Made by a program: the position numbers and the translations under genes. DNA of 64,000 nt. Origin: an uncultured Flavobacteriales bacterium. Lineage in GTDB: Bacteria > Bacteroidota > Bacteroidia > Flavobacteriales_E > Vicingaceae. This document shows positions 41,454-50,291 of this stretch, in pieces. Positions within the stretch are counted from its first letter, which is position 1; each line of letters opens with the position of its first letter. The notes below the pieces were generated by a model. The model ran no database searches. It saw nothing but the letters and a program-made list of their open reading frames with translations, and had not been told where the DNA came from. The stretch spans positions 7,914-71,913 of the forward strand of contig CALCHN010000060.1 of NCBI GenBank assembly GCA_937901255.1, given 5' to 3'.

Positions 41454-42404
41454 ATGGAAATTTTACATGTAAAAAGAGTTTATAAAACTTATGCAGAACA
41501 CAAGGCTTTGCACAACGTTTCTATTCATATAGATAAGCAAAGAATTTTTGGGTTATTAGGACCAAATGGTGCTGGAAAAACAACCTTAATTCGTATTATC
41601 AACCAAATTACTGGTCCAGATAAAGGCGAAGTTTTTTTTGAAGGCGAAAAATTAGCTCCCAAACATATTTCTCAAATAGGATATTTGCCTGAAGAAAGAG
41701 GCTTATACAAAAAAATGAAAGTGGGCGAACAAGCACTTTATTTGGCTCAGCTTAAAGGGATGGCTAAAAATGAAGCCAAAACTAAACTAAATCACTGGTT
41801 TGAGAAATTTGAAATTACCAATTGGTGGGATAAAAAAGTGGAAGAGCTTTCTAAAGGAATGGCTCAAAAAGTACAATTTATTACTACGGTACTGCACGAA
41901 CCAAAACTGTTGATACTTGATGAACCTTTTAGTGGTTTCGATCCTATAAATACCAATCTGATTAAAAAAGAAATTTTAGAGCTAAGAGAAAAAGGTTCTA
42001 CCATTATTTTTTCTACACACAATATGGAATCGGTAGAAGAAATTTGTGATGACATTGCTCTTATCAATAAGTCGAGAAAAATATTAGACGGAAAAGTTAT
42101 TGATATTAAAAATCAATACAAAACCAATATTTACGAAATAACATTTGAAGGGAATTTAATTGCTTTTACCAATGCACTTTGGACAGGTTTTGAATTACTT
42201 TCAACAGAAAAGAAAGACAACAGAATTGTCGCAAAAGTAAAAGGAATTCAAAAAGATACAAGTCTTAATAAATTATTGGCTACGGTGCTAAATGATGTAA
42301 ATATTATTGCGGTAAAAGAGCATATCCCAACAATGAATGAGATTTTTATTGAAAAAGTAAATGAAGTAATGCCCGATGATTTGCCAGAGGAAATGGAAGG
42401 GTGA
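41454..42404 (+). CDS. ABC transporter ATP-binding protein (NatA-like)
   Basis: 316 residues: Walker A LLGPNGAGKTTLIRI, Q-loop region IGYLPEERGLY, signature ELSKGMAQKVQF, Walker B LLILDEPFSGFDP, H-loop IFSTHNME; a C-terminal DUF4162-like segment (about 215-300). This is the class that powers ABC-2 exporters such as Na+ extrusion NatAB. The permease follows after a repeat-filled gap of 177 bases. The canonical start MEILHVKRVYK is at 41454. Confidence 0.92.
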   Translation: MEILHVKRVYKTYAEHKALHNVSIHIDKQRIFGLLGPNGAGKTTLIRIINQITGPDKGEVFFEGEKLAPKHISQIGYLPEERGLYKKMKVGEQALYLAQLKGMAKNEAKTKLNHWFEKFEITNWWDKKVEELSKGMAQKVQFITTVLHEPKLLILDEPFSGFDPINTNLIKKEILELREKGSTIIFSTHNMESVEEICDDIALINKSRKILDGKVIDIKNQYKTNIYEITFEGNLIAFTNALWTGFELLSTEKKDNRIVAKVKGIQKDTSLNKLLATVLNDVNIIAVKEHIPTMNEIFIEKVNEVMPDDLPEEMEG

Positions 42405-42408
42405 TTTT

Positions 42409-42499
42409 AATGTGTAAATGTGAGAATGATTTGATGTGTGGATTTTGAAAAATTAAAAGTTTGATGTTTGATGTTTGATGTTTGATGTTTGATGTTTGA
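42409..42499 (+). repeat. Repeat tract with TTTGATG heptamers
   Basis: A TGTGTAAATGTGAGAATGA segment shared with 18912-18932 is followed by six 7-bp units TTTGATG (42460-42499). CCTCAAA units at 42543-42558 come next, just before the permease start. Confidence 0.8.
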
Positions 42500-42581
42500 A
42501 TTCAGACGACTGAAAACCAAAGAGTAATCATTACAAGAACTAACCTCAAACCTCAAACCATGAACTTTAAACCTTAACAAA

Positions 42582-43901
42582 ATGAACAAAATAGCTTTAA
42601 TAATACAAAGAGAGTACCTTACAAGAGTTAAGAAAACATCCTTTATTTTAATGACATTGTTTGGGCCAATATTAATGGCGGCTCTAATGTTAGTGCCTAT
42701 TTGGATAGGTTTGAAAGATAAAGATATTCAGATTATTGAAGTAATAGACGAAACAGGTCTGTTTATAAACCAATTTGAAAATTCACTTACGCTTCAGTTC
42801 GATTACGAATTTAAACCAATAGAAGAAGCTAAAGCATCCTTTTATAAAGAGAAATATACCTCCATTCTTCATATTTCTAGTCTTGGTAAACAAACTACAG
42901 CACAGCTTTATTATAAAAAGCAACCAGGCATTTCAACCATTGGTAATATTGAATCTACTATTGAAAAAGGTATTAGAAACATAGAGCTGAAAGACAAGTT
43001 TAATATTACCAAAGATCAGTTAGATGAAATTCAGCCCGAGGTAACTGTAAACCCAATTGCTTTGAGTGAAACAGGAGGAGAGGAGTCCAAAAATGTTGGA
43101 GTAAGTACTGTACTTGGCTTTGCTGGAGCTATCATGATTTACTTCTTCATATTTATGTACGGCATACAAATTATGCGAGGTGTAATAGAAGAAAAAACCA
43201 GCAGAATAGTAGAAATAATTATTTCATCGGTAAAACCTTTTCAGTTAATGATGGGAAAAATTATAGGTATTGCATTGGTGGGGTTAACACAATTTTCGTT
43301 GTGGATAATATTATCCATGGGAATTTATGCTATTGGAATGGCAGCAATATCTTCAGGCGATGTGGCTAATATGGTAAACACAGAACAAATGATGCAGGGC
43401 GAGCAAATGAATGAAATGACAAAAGCTGCTAATCCTACTAATTTAGAAGCTCAGATTTCGGAAATGTTGCAACAAATCCCTATTGCTAAACTATTAATTT
43501 CATTTTTGTTTTATTTCTTAGGAGGTTATTTATTGTACGGAGCATTTTTAGCGGCTATTGGTTCAGCGGTAGATAACGAAGCCGATTCGCAACAGTTTAT
43601 GATGCCAGTAACCATTCCGTTAATTTTTTCATTTGTTGTGGCAAGTACGGTAATGGAAAATCCTGATGGAGCATTTGCTTTTTGGTTATCCATCATTCCA
43701 ATTACTTCTCCAATAATTATGATGGTAAGAATTCCTTTTGGAGTTGAAACTTGGGAGTTATTACTTTCTATGACACTATTAGTTTTAGGTTTTTTAGGAG
43801 CTACATGGATGGCTGCTAAAATTTATCGAACGGGAATTTTAATGTATGGTAAGAAAATTACCTACAAAGAACTTTGGAAATGGCTTTCCTACAAAGGTTA
43901 A
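42582..43901 (+). CDS. ABC-2 type permease (NatB-like)
   Basis: 439 residues: one N-terminal membrane helix (about 20-43), a large extracytoplasmic domain (about 44-175) and five or six further helices. Motifs of the NatB/ABC2_membrane_3 group: REYLTRVKKTSFI at the start and GIQIMRGVIEEKTSRIVEIIISS before the second helix. It partners the ATPase upstream in export of an unknown substrate (sodium in the named relatives). Confidence 0.9.
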   Translation: MNKIALIIQREYLTRVKKTSFILMTLFGPILMAALMLVPIWIGLKDKDIQIIEVIDETGLFINQFENSLTLQFDYEFKPIEEAKASFYKEKYTSILHISSLGKQTTAQLYYKKQPGISTIGNIESTIEKGIRNIELKDKFNITKDQLDEIQPEVTVNPIALSETGGEESKNVGVSTVLGFAGAIMIYFFIFMYGIQIMRGVIEEKTSRIVEIIISSVKPFQLMMGKIIGIALVGLTQFSLWIILSMGIYAIGMAAISSGDVANMVNTEQMMQGEQMNEMTKAANPTNLEAQISEMLQQIPIAKLLISFLFYFLGGYLLYGAFLAAIGSAVDNEADSQQFMMPVTIPLIFSFVVASTVMENPDGAFAFWLSIIPITSPIIMMVRIPFGVETWELLLSMTLLVLGFLGATWMAAKIYRTGILMYGKKITYKELWKWLSYKG

Positions 43902-43908
43902 TTTTTTA

Positions 43909-44901
43909 ATGGAGAATTATACCGTAAAAATATTAGTTGTAAGATATAGTTCCATTGGAGATATTGTGCTTACAACTCCTATAGTAAGATGTTTGAAACA
44001 ACAGTTGGAGGGCAATGTAGAAATTCATTATTTAACTAAAAAAAGCTACCGTTCTTTATTAGAAAACAATCCTTACATCACTAAAATTCATACTATTGAA
44101 AAAAACAATAGTGAAGTTGTCGAACAGCTAAAAAATGAGCAATTCGATTATATCATAGATTTACACAAAAATCTTCGCTCTAAAGGTATTTCCAGAAAAT
44201 TGGGCACACTGCGTTTTACTTTCGATAAGTTGAATGTAAAAAAATGGTTGCTGACCAATTTTAAAATAAACACCTTGCCCGATATTCATATTGTGGATAG
44301 GTATTTTGAAGCGGTAAAATGTTTAGGAGTGGAGAATGATGGAAAAGGTTTAGATTTTTTTCTTACAGAAAATGATAAAGTAACTAACCTTCCGGAAACT
44401 CACAACAATGGATATGTTACCATAGCCATTGGAGCTCAATTTGCAACTAAATGTTTGCCCACCAATAAATTAGTGGAGTTGTGTAATTTAATTCACCAAC
44501 CAATAATTTTAGCAGGAGGAAAGGAAGACGAGCAAAAAGCAAATGAGATTATTAGCCAATCTTCCAACAAAAACATATACAATGCTTGCGGAAAGTACTC
44601 CATTAATCAGTCGGCATTTATTGTAAAAAACAGTGAAACCCTCATTACTCACGACACAGGGTTGATGCATATTGGAGCAGCTTTGGGAGTTAATATTATT
44701 TCCATTTGGGGAAATACTGTTCCTACTTTTGGAATGTACCCTTACTTGCCAAAAGAAAAATATGTAATTATAGAAAACAATAACCTTAATTGCCGACCGT
44801 GTTCTAAAATAGGTTATGATGCTTGTCCGAAAAAACACTTTAAATGTATGAATGACTTAAGTATGCAAGAAGTGGTGGATGAGTTAGGTAATAGGCGTTA
44901 G
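43909..44901 (+). CDS. Family 9 glycosyltransferase (heptosyltransferase-like)
   Basis: 330 residues from ATG 43909; a longer frame overlapping the permease gene is not used because MENYTVKILVVRYSSIGDIVLTTP is the normal GT9 start. Other motifs: IDLHKNLRSKG, the AIGAQFATKCLP donor loop, and THDTGLMHIGAALGVNIISIWGNT. Members add heptose or related sugars to the LPS core at the inner membrane. The C-terminus (CRPCSKIGYDACP) has four Cys, common in the family. The TAG stop is inside a GTTAGGA heptamer array. Confidence 0.9.
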   Translation: MENYTVKILVVRYSSIGDIVLTTPIVRCLKQQLEGNVEIHYLTKKSYRSLLENNPYITKIHTIEKNNSEVVEQLKNEQFDYIIDLHKNLRSKGISRKLGTLRFTFDKLNVKKWLLTNFKINTLPDIHIVDRYFEAVKCLGVENDGKGLDFFLTENDKVTNLPETHNNGYVTIAIGAQFATKCLPTNKLVELCNLIHQPIILAGGKEDEQKANEIISQSSNKNIYNACGKYSINQSAFIVKNSETLITHDTGLMHIGAALGVNIISIWGNTVPTFGMYPYLPKEKYVIIENNNLNCRPCSKIGYDACPKKHFKCMNDLSMQEVVDELGNRR

Positions 44902-44937
44902 GAGTTAGGAGTTAGGAGTTAGGAGTTAGGAGTTAGG
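44897..44937 (+). repeat. Heptamer array GTTAGGA across the GT9 stop
   Basis: Five 7-bp units plus a partial one. The first unit supplies the TAG stop of the GT9 gene. The gap to 45174 holds two repeat A copies and no gene. Confidence 0.9.
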
Positions 44938-45091
44938 CATTAGTGATTTATAGCTTAATCTGTGATTACCTGTTAAATCTGTGTTGCCCGTGTTCTATCA
45001 AATAGATTCATCACTTCATTTTTCTATCCCTCATACTTCGGAATGAAAAATCTTGTTCAGAATGACAGCTTTAATTGGCTTTGTAGTGTGG

Positions 45092-45126
45092 GCACCCCCT
45101 TCCCTTTGGGAAGGTTGGGATGGGAA
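45092..45126 (+). repeat. Dispersed repeat A, copy 7
   Basis: CACCCCCTTCCCTTTGGGAAGG then TTGGGATGGG (read in parts); TTTG-type loop variant, the copy farthest from a gene edge. Confidence 0.7.
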
Positions 45127-45130
45127 TTAG

Positions 45131-45177
45131 GCTTTGTGCGTTGGAAAAGTCCCTCTTCGGGGGATTTAGGGGGCTTA
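45131..45177 (+). repeat. Dispersed repeat A, copy 8 (long form)
   Basis: GCTTTGTGCGTTGGAAAAG prefix, CCCTCTTCGGGGG hairpin, GGGGGCTTA. Its end coincides with the TAA stop of the minus-strand gene. Confidence 0.85.
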
Positions 45178-45486
45178 ATAAAACAAATAGTAAGTAAGAG
45201 CAAGCAAAATACCTATATAGATAATCACCCTCTTATTAATCATGCCAGTATTGTTTCGTCTGTTATAGTTGTTCTCCCAATCTTCTCTAATTCTCGATTG
45301 GTATGCAGAATTGCTGTATTCAGAAGTGCTTGTTGGAGTTTTTTCGTTTTCAACATCTTTTTTTATCTGAGCAATACGTTTTTCCAGTTTCTCTTTACGC
45401 TCATTATAATAACGTGGGGTGTATTCAAACTGACTAGGTTTTTTGGTATAAATGCCAAACATTTTTGGGATTCGTGGTGCTTGCAT
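45175..45486 (-). CDS. Small C-terminally anchored membrane protein
   Basis: 103 residues: MQAPRIPKMFGIYTKKPSQFEYTPRYYNERKEKLEKRIAQIKKD, i.e. a basic head with a PRYYxxRKE motif, a charged coiled coil and one C-terminal membrane helix (RVIIYIGILLALTYYLFY). I recognise the head pattern from short Bacteroidota proteins of unknown function. The overlapping plus-strand frame is rejected because it translates repeat A. Confidence 0.75.
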   Translation of the reverse strand: MQAPRIPKMFGIYTKKPSQFEYTPRYYNERKEKLEKRIAQIKKDVENEKTPTSTSEYSNSAYQSRIREDWENNYNRRNNTGMINKRVIIYIGILLALTYYLFY

Positions 45487-45630
45487 AATAAAGAAAATTT
45501 ATAACTACTAAATTACTAACTTTTAAGAAAAGAATAAATTGTTGTGGATTGTAATTTATTTATCCCCTTTAAATTCTTTCTTAAATCAAATTTCAATTTT
45601 TTAAAATACTAATTTTTATCACCTATTACC

Positions 45631-45766
45631 CGAGCGAGGGCAAACGAACAAACGGTGTGAAATCTTGTGTAATCGGACTAGGAAATGCGAGGGCATGGTG
45701 GGAAAAGATGAAACAAGATTTGGCGTTTGTTCTTGATTTTTGGCTCTTTTTATCAAGAAAAAGAGC
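45631..45766 (+). other. Single-copy structured intergenic element (possible ncRNA or miniature mobile element)
   Basis: Nested inverted repeats: GAACAAACG (45646) with CGTTTGTTC (45724), inside them AAATCTTGT (45660) with ACAAGATTT (45713), all perfect 9-mers. A third hairpin GCTCTTTTT - ATCAAG - AAAAAGAGC (45743-45766) follows. GCGAGGGCA occurs twice (45634, 45687). The region is GC-richer than its surroundings and has no plausible frame. The rest of the 45487-45848 gap is AT-rich with nothing visible. Confidence 0.55.
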
Positions 45767-45848
45767 ATTTAATTCCTAAACTGAATACGAAAGCTAAAAT
45801 ATAATAGTATTAGTTGGTTCTACCATTTTGTTTTCACTTCTTAGTGTG

Positions 45849-46502
45849 TTATTTTTCCCCTTCCCACTCATTATAAAACTCTTCTAAAAATTCTTCCATA
45901 AATTGGTGGCGATGTTTAGCCATAGCTTTTCCTGTGGTGGTGTTCATTCGGTCTTTTAGCAAAAGTAATTTTTCATAAAAATGATTGATAGTAGGTGCGG
46001 TACTATTTTTATATTCCTCTTTACTCATGCTTAAGTTGGGTTGAATATTAGGATTATAAATAGCTCTGTTTTTAAAACCTCCATAATTAAATGTTCTAGC
46101 AATTCCAATTGCTCCCATGGCATCTAGTCTGTCAGCATCTTGCACAACAGCTAATTCAGTAGAGTTAAATGCTTGCTCAAAATTTCCTCCTTTAAAGGAA
46201 ATGTGTTGGATGATTTTTTCAACATGTGTAATAATTTCTTCTTCAATTGAAATGGATTTTAAGAATTCACGAGCCTTTTTCGGACCAATACTTTCATCTC
46301 CATCATTAAATTTAGCATCAGCAATATCGTGCAAAAGAGCTCCTAATTCAACCACTAAAAGATTAGTCTTTTCTGTTGTAGCAATTTTTTTAGCCAATTG
46401 CCATACTCTGTAAATATGCCACCAATCATGTCCGCCTTCTGCATTAGCTAAAGTTTCTTTTACAAATTTTACGGTTTGGTCTATTATTTCTTGATGATTC
46501 AT
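45849..46502 (-). CDS. HD-domain phosphohydrolase (YpgQ-like)
   Basis: 217 residues with the HD metal site: His24 in GGHDWWHIYRVW, HD pair in GALLHDIADAKF, a further His in HISFKGG and Asp in VQDADRLDAMGAIGIARTF. This subfamily includes nucleotide pyrophosphohydrolases such as B. subtilis YpgQ; the substrate here is not known. It is a single gene on the minus strand, with repeat E upstream. Confidence 0.9.
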   Translation of the reverse strand: MNHQEIIDQTVKFVKETLANAEGGHDWWHIYRVWQLAKKIATTEKTNLLVVELGALLHDIADAKFNDGDESIGPKKAREFLKSISIEEEIITHVEKIIQHISFKGGNFEQAFNSTELAVVQDADRLDAMGAIGIARTFNYGGFKNRAIYNPNIQPNLSMSKEEYKNSTAPTINHFYEKLLLLKDRMNTTTGKAMAKHRHQFMEEFLEEFYNEWEGEK

Positions 46503-46529
46503 TTACATTAATTTTATATCAACAATTTT

Positions 46530-46645
46530 CTTTTACACAAATTAAAATGGAATTTCACTAATTATCACAAATTAAAAACATCAAAGATGTTTTTTGAGTT
46601 AATACAAACTTTTTGAAAATAAACATTTGTGTAATGTGTGATAAT
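46530..46645 (-). repeat. Dispersed repeat E, copy 2 (inverted)
   Basis: Contains AACATCAAAGATGTT and, on both sides, TTTGTGATAATT/AATTATCACAAA-type text; related to 11490-11570. Followed by TTTCTATGTGGTTT text similar to the element at 13024. No gene in 46503-46689. Confidence 0.5.
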
Positions 46646-46689
46646 TTGTGGTTTAATATTTACTATGTTTCTATGTGGTTTGCAGTTGG

Positions 46690-47910
46690 TTAATTCATTC
46701 TATAAATATATCCAAAAGAGAGTTCGCTAAAATCTGCTTGACCGGCATTGGCTTTAATATACGGACCAATGTAAAAATTATGTTTGGGTAATTTATTGGC
46801 ATTAATGGCGTATAAATTCAATCCTAAACGAGTAGAAAATCCTTTCTTAAAATAAGATTTGAATTTCATATATCCTTCAAATTGTTTGTTTAGTGGGAAA
46901 TCTTTTTCATACTGTTTGTAAAAAGGCTTGTAAACATTTATTCCTAATTCAACATTCATGCTAATATGTCCCATTAACAGTTCGGCATTGGCATGAACTA
47001 CCAAATTGGAAGCATACTTTTTGGGGCTATCGGTATAATCGGTTAAGTTTCTTGTCATAATTTGATGGTAATAAACATCATAATAACGATAAGTAGCTCC
47101 GTACCCCCATCTAAAATGATGATTAATGGTTTTTCCTGTAAAAATAGAAGTGGAGTGTACTAATTTTTTCTCTCCACCTACAGGACCATCCTTATCGCCA
47201 TACTCATGAAATCCTAAACCGTAACTAATACCAATATCTCTACTTTTCGATTTTTTTTCAGGTTTTACAACTTTGTTGGTAAGCTGGTAAGTAGTTAAAT
47301 CCTTTTTATAAAACTGAGCTGAAAGACTTAATAATGCTGAGTTTAATCCGAAATTAGGTAATTGGGTATGTCCGTTGGAAGCATGAGAAAAAATAAGACC
47401 TAATTTTAAATTCATACCGAGTTTTTCACTAATGGTTTTATAAGCTCCTGCTTGAAAAGACCATTTAAATGGTGAGCCGATATTTACGTTTCTTCGGTTG
47501 GAAATACTATCATAATAAGTAGTAAAATAGGCAGCTCCCAAACTTAATTTAAAATAAATTGGTTTTTCTTTCTGATTAAAAACATTAAAAGCAATAAAAG
47601 TCATGATGCTGTATTCGTCTCCAAAAATTTTTTCATTGCCGATAGATGAATAAAATAAAGAGATACCTGTTTGTGGGAAGTTATAATATTTTGCCCAAGT
47701 GCTGTTGCTATCAGTTTTTAAAGAACCAATATTTACAGCTAAGCCTTGTTGTAAACGAGTAGGAGGGAACTTGTTTAAGTAATTTGGAACTACTTTCCCT
47801 ACCATGTATTCTGGTTCAATGAAGAATGCTCGTTTGTTTTCTTGAGCTACTGAAGTGGTGGAATAAATCACCAAAAAAAGCAATATGATTCTAAAATAAC
47901 GGATGGGCAT
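46690..47910 (-). CDS. Outer-membrane PagL-like protein (acyloxyacyl hydrolase family)
   Basis: 406 residues from the ATG at 47910; the TTG nine codons earlier would disrupt the signal peptide (MPIRYFRIILLFLVIYSTTSVAQ). The FSHASNGHTQLPNFGLNS segment matches the PagL/AOAH lipid A deacylase motif (H-x-SNG...PNxG). The rest is beta-barrel-like with a second barrel-type half (SRDIGISYGLGFHEYGDKDG onward), so it is about twice the size of PagL. A role in lipid A remodelling is inferred. Confidence 0.65.
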   Translation of the reverse strand: MPIRYFRIILLFLVIYSTTSVAQENKRAFFIEPEYMVGKVVPNYLNKFPPTRLQQGLAVNIGSLKTDSNSTWAKYYNFPQTGISLFYSSIGNEKIFGDEYSIMTFIAFNVFNQKEKPIYFKLSLGAAYFTTYYDSISNRRNVNIGSPFKWSFQAGAYKTISEKLGMNLKLGLIFSHASNGHTQLPNFGLNSALLSLSAQFYKKDLTTYQLTNKVVKPEKKSKSRDIGISYGLGFHEYGDKDGPVGGEKKLVHSTSIFTGKTINHHFRWGYGATYRYYDVYYHQIMTRNLTDYTDSPKKYASNLVVHANAELLMGHISMNVELGINVYKPFYKQYEKDFPLNKQFEGYMKFKSYFKKGFSTRLGLNLYAINANKLPKHNFYIGPYIKANAGQADFSELSFGYIYRMN

Positions 47911-48081
47911 TTTAATGAAAATGTGTAGTTGCTTCAATATTTGGTAGGATTAAGAAAATCAATGATTTACGTTTTAATAGTCGATGATTTGTCATTAAAA
48001 CAAAGATAACTTAAAAATTTAATTACATGTAGTTTATTTTAAAAATGACATAAATTAACAATCTGTTGTACAATTTTATGT

Positions 48082-48089
48082 TATATTTG
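48082..48089 (+). promoter_or_regulatory. TAnnTTTG box before the DUF4143 ATPase
   Basis: TATATTTG, 20 bases before the ATG at 48110. This supports ATG 48110 over the GTG at 48101. Confidence 0.55.
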
Positions 48090-48109
48090 CATATTCAAAA
48101 GTGCATAAT

Positions 48110-49300
48110 ATGTTAATATATGACCATTCAGAAAGGCAAATTAGGTTAGCTAATCTAGATTTTAAACGCTATTTATACAATGAAATTGATTGGAACAATC
48201 GTTTAATCGGCATAAAAGGTGCTCGTGGAACAGGAAAAACTACGCTATTATTACAATGGTTAAAAGAGCAGAATTTACCTTCTGAAAAAGCAGTTTATTT
48301 TTCATTAGATGATTTATATTTTACAACGAATTCTCTTGCAGATACTATAGATACTTTCTATAAAGGTGGAGGGAAAATTGTTGTTTTAGATGAGGTGCAT
48401 AAATATAAAGATTGGTCAAGAGTTGTTAAAAATACGTATGATTTCTATCCAGATTTAAAAATAATTTTTACAGGTTCTTCCATTATTGATATCTCAAAGC
48501 AAGAAGGAGATCTTAGTAGAAGGGTAGTAATGTATGAATTGCATGGTTTATCGTATAGAGAATATTTAGCATTAAATAAAGATATTTTTTTAAGAAAAAT
48601 AGCATTTGATGAAATTCTTACGTCATCAAAAAGTTACATGAGTCAATTGCCAACTGATTTTCGACCTTTAGCTTATTTTAAAGAATATTTGGAGTTTGGT
48701 TATTATCCTTTTGCTCTCGAAAATAAAGATTCTTTTCATCAAAAAATAAATCAATTGGTACGTACAATTGTTGAGTACGATATGGCTGAAATTGAAGGGT
48801 ACGACATTAGGAATGCAAAAAAAATGTTGCAATTAATTGTTGTTATTGCACAACAAGTTCCTTTTAAACCAAACATTAGTGCATTATCTCAGAAAACTGG
48901 TATTCATAGAAATACTATGTTAAATTATCTATATTATTTAGAACAAGCCAAATTAATTAATCTTTTAAGTGCTGCGGGTAATAGTGTTTCAGTTTTGCAA
49001 AAACCAGATAAAATATTTTTAAATAACACATCATTATTACACGCACTTTCTCATGAAAACACCAATGTTGGTACCATTAGAGAAACATTCTTTTTGTCTC
49101 AATTTCTTCAACATAAAAAAACAATCACATTGCCCTCAATAGGCGATTTTAAAGTAGGAGATTACACATTTGAAATAGGTGGTAAAAACAAAACAAAAAA
49201 ACAAATTGAGGGGGTGTCTAATTCTTTTTTAGTTAAAGATGATATTGAAAACGCACAGCAGAACCAAATACCCTTATGGCTTTTTGGAATGATGTATTAA
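48110..49300 (+). CDS. AAA ATPase with DUF4143 domain
   Basis: 396 residues. Walker A KGARGTGKTTLL (Lys43), Walker B KIVVLDEVHKY, sensor-like IIFTGSS; helix-turn-helix region (PFKPNISALSQKTGIHRNTMLNYLYYLEQ) and DUF4143 C-terminal nuclease-like fold (EIGGKNKTKKQIE). These proteins are widespread, often mobile, and of unclear role; nothing nearby indicates a system. Starts with MLIYDHSERQ. Followed by the tRNA-Phe terminator region on the opposite strand. Confidence 0.85.
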   Translation: MLIYDHSERQIRLANLDFKRYLYNEIDWNNRLIGIKGARGTGKTTLLLQWLKEQNLPSEKAVYFSLDDLYFTTNSLADTIDTFYKGGGKIVVLDEVHKYKDWSRVVKNTYDFYPDLKIIFTGSSIIDISKQEGDLSRRVVMYELHGLSYREYLALNKDIFLRKIAFDEILTSSKSYMSQLPTDFRPLAYFKEYLEFGYYPFALENKDSFHQKINQLVRTIVEYDMAEIEGYDIRNAKKMLQLIVVIAQQVPFKPNISALSQKTGIHRNTMLNYLYYLEQAKLINLLSAAGNSVSVLQKPDKIFLNNTSLLHALSHENTNVGTIRETFFLSQFLQHKKTITLPSIGDFKVGDYTFEIGGKNKTKKQIEGVSNSFLVKDDIENAQQNQIPLWLFGMMY

Positions 49301-49361
49301 CTCCATTAAGTAGGCTCGTTTATTTTCTAGGGTCAACCAGCTAAAGAACTTCTTAAAAACA

Positions 49362-49395
49362 AAAAACCCGAAAATCAACTGATTTTCGGGTTTTT
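49362..49395 (-). terminator. Terminator shared by tRNA-Phe and the ATPase gene
   Basis: AAAAACCCGAAAATC - AACT - GATTTTCGGGTTTTT, 15-bp perfect stem with T-runs on both strands. Confidence 0.92.
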
Positions 49396-49398
49396 GTG

Positions 49399-49471
<73 letters not shown>

Positions 49472-49486
49472 TCGTTTAATGGTCGG

Positions 49487-49515
49487 CAAAAGTATTAAAA
49501 TAATTTAATCTGCAA
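49487..49515 (-). promoter_or_regulatory. Promoter of tRNA-Phe
   Basis: On the minus strand: TTG (49515-49513), 18-base spacer, TACTTTTG (49494-49487), about 16 bases before the tRNA. Confidence 0.8.
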
Positions 49516-49559
49516 AAACATTTAATTGAAATTTGTAATTTCGAGCATTAAATTTTTTT

Positions 49560-50291
49560 ATGGACTTAATAATTGATGTAGGTAATTCGTTTGCTAAGGT
49601 AGCTGTCTTAGAATATGATACTGTTGTTTTTTACGAAAAATACCAAGAGATTAATGCTTCAATTTTTTTTGAAATAAAAAATAAATTTGACATAAAAAGA
49701 GCAATTGTTAGCTCCGTAAGGAACAATGAAGCCGAAATTTCAGCTATTTTTAAAAAAATTAACATTTCATTCTGCTGGTTAAATCATCAAATGAAATTTC
49801 CATTTAAAATTAATTACAAAACACCACAAACATTAGGGTTAGATAGATTGGCAGCAGTGGCAGGAGCAATGGTTAAATTTCCCAATAGCAATTTATTAAT
49901 TGTTGATATGGGAACTTGTGTAACTTTTGATTTTGTTGATGAAAAATCTGTTTATTATGGCGGAAGTATTGCTCCTGGTTTCGAGATGAGGTTTAAAGCC
50001 CTTCATCATTTTACACAAAAATTACCACAAATAAAATATGAAAATCAGTCAGTAAAGTTAATAGGAGATAGTACCGAAAACTCAATTTTATCGGGAGTTT
50101 ACAATGGTTACAAGTATGAAATTTCAGGAATGATTTCAGCTTACGAACAACAATATAATGACCTAAAAATAGTTCTTACCGGAGGAGATTTTAAACTATT
50201 TGATTTGGAAGTAAAAAATCGCATCTTTGCAGACGATTTTTTAGTCCTCCGTGGGTTACAACAAATTTTAAAATTAAATGATAAAGATTAG
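49560..50291 (+). CDS. coaX: Type III pantothenate kinase CoaX
   Basis: 243 residues; phosphorylates pantothenate, the first step of CoA synthesis. ASKHA fold motifs: LIIDVGNSFAKVAVL (phosphate 1), TLGLDRLAAVAGA, LIVDMGTCVTFDFVDE, YYGGSIAPGFEMRFKALHHFTQKLP, and VLTGGDF near the end. The length fits the family. It overlaps the next gene by 14 bases, so it heads the envelope operon reaching at least to lptC. Confidence 0.95.
   Translation: MDLIIDVGNSFAKVAVLEYDTVVFYEKYQEINASIFFEIKNKFDIKRAIVSSVRNNEAEISAIFKKINISFCWLNHQMKFPFKINYKTPQTLGLDRLAAVAGAMVKFPNSNLLIVDMGTCVTFDFVDEKSVYYGGSIAPGFEMRFKALHHFTQKLPQIKYENQSVKLIGDSTENSILSGVYNGYKYEISGMISAYEQQYNDLKIVLTGGDFKLFDLEVKNRIFADDFLVLRGLQQILKLNDKD

Noticed and set aside
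43846..43908. 21-codon upstream extension of the GT9 gene
   Set aside because: It overlaps the permease gene in another frame and adds a basic stretch not seen in the family; the ATG at 43909 gives the normal GT9 start.
45043..45504. 153-codon plus-strand frame
   Set aside because: Its N-terminal half translates two repeat A copies and its C-terminal half is antisense to the better supported minus-strand small membrane protein gene (45175-45486).
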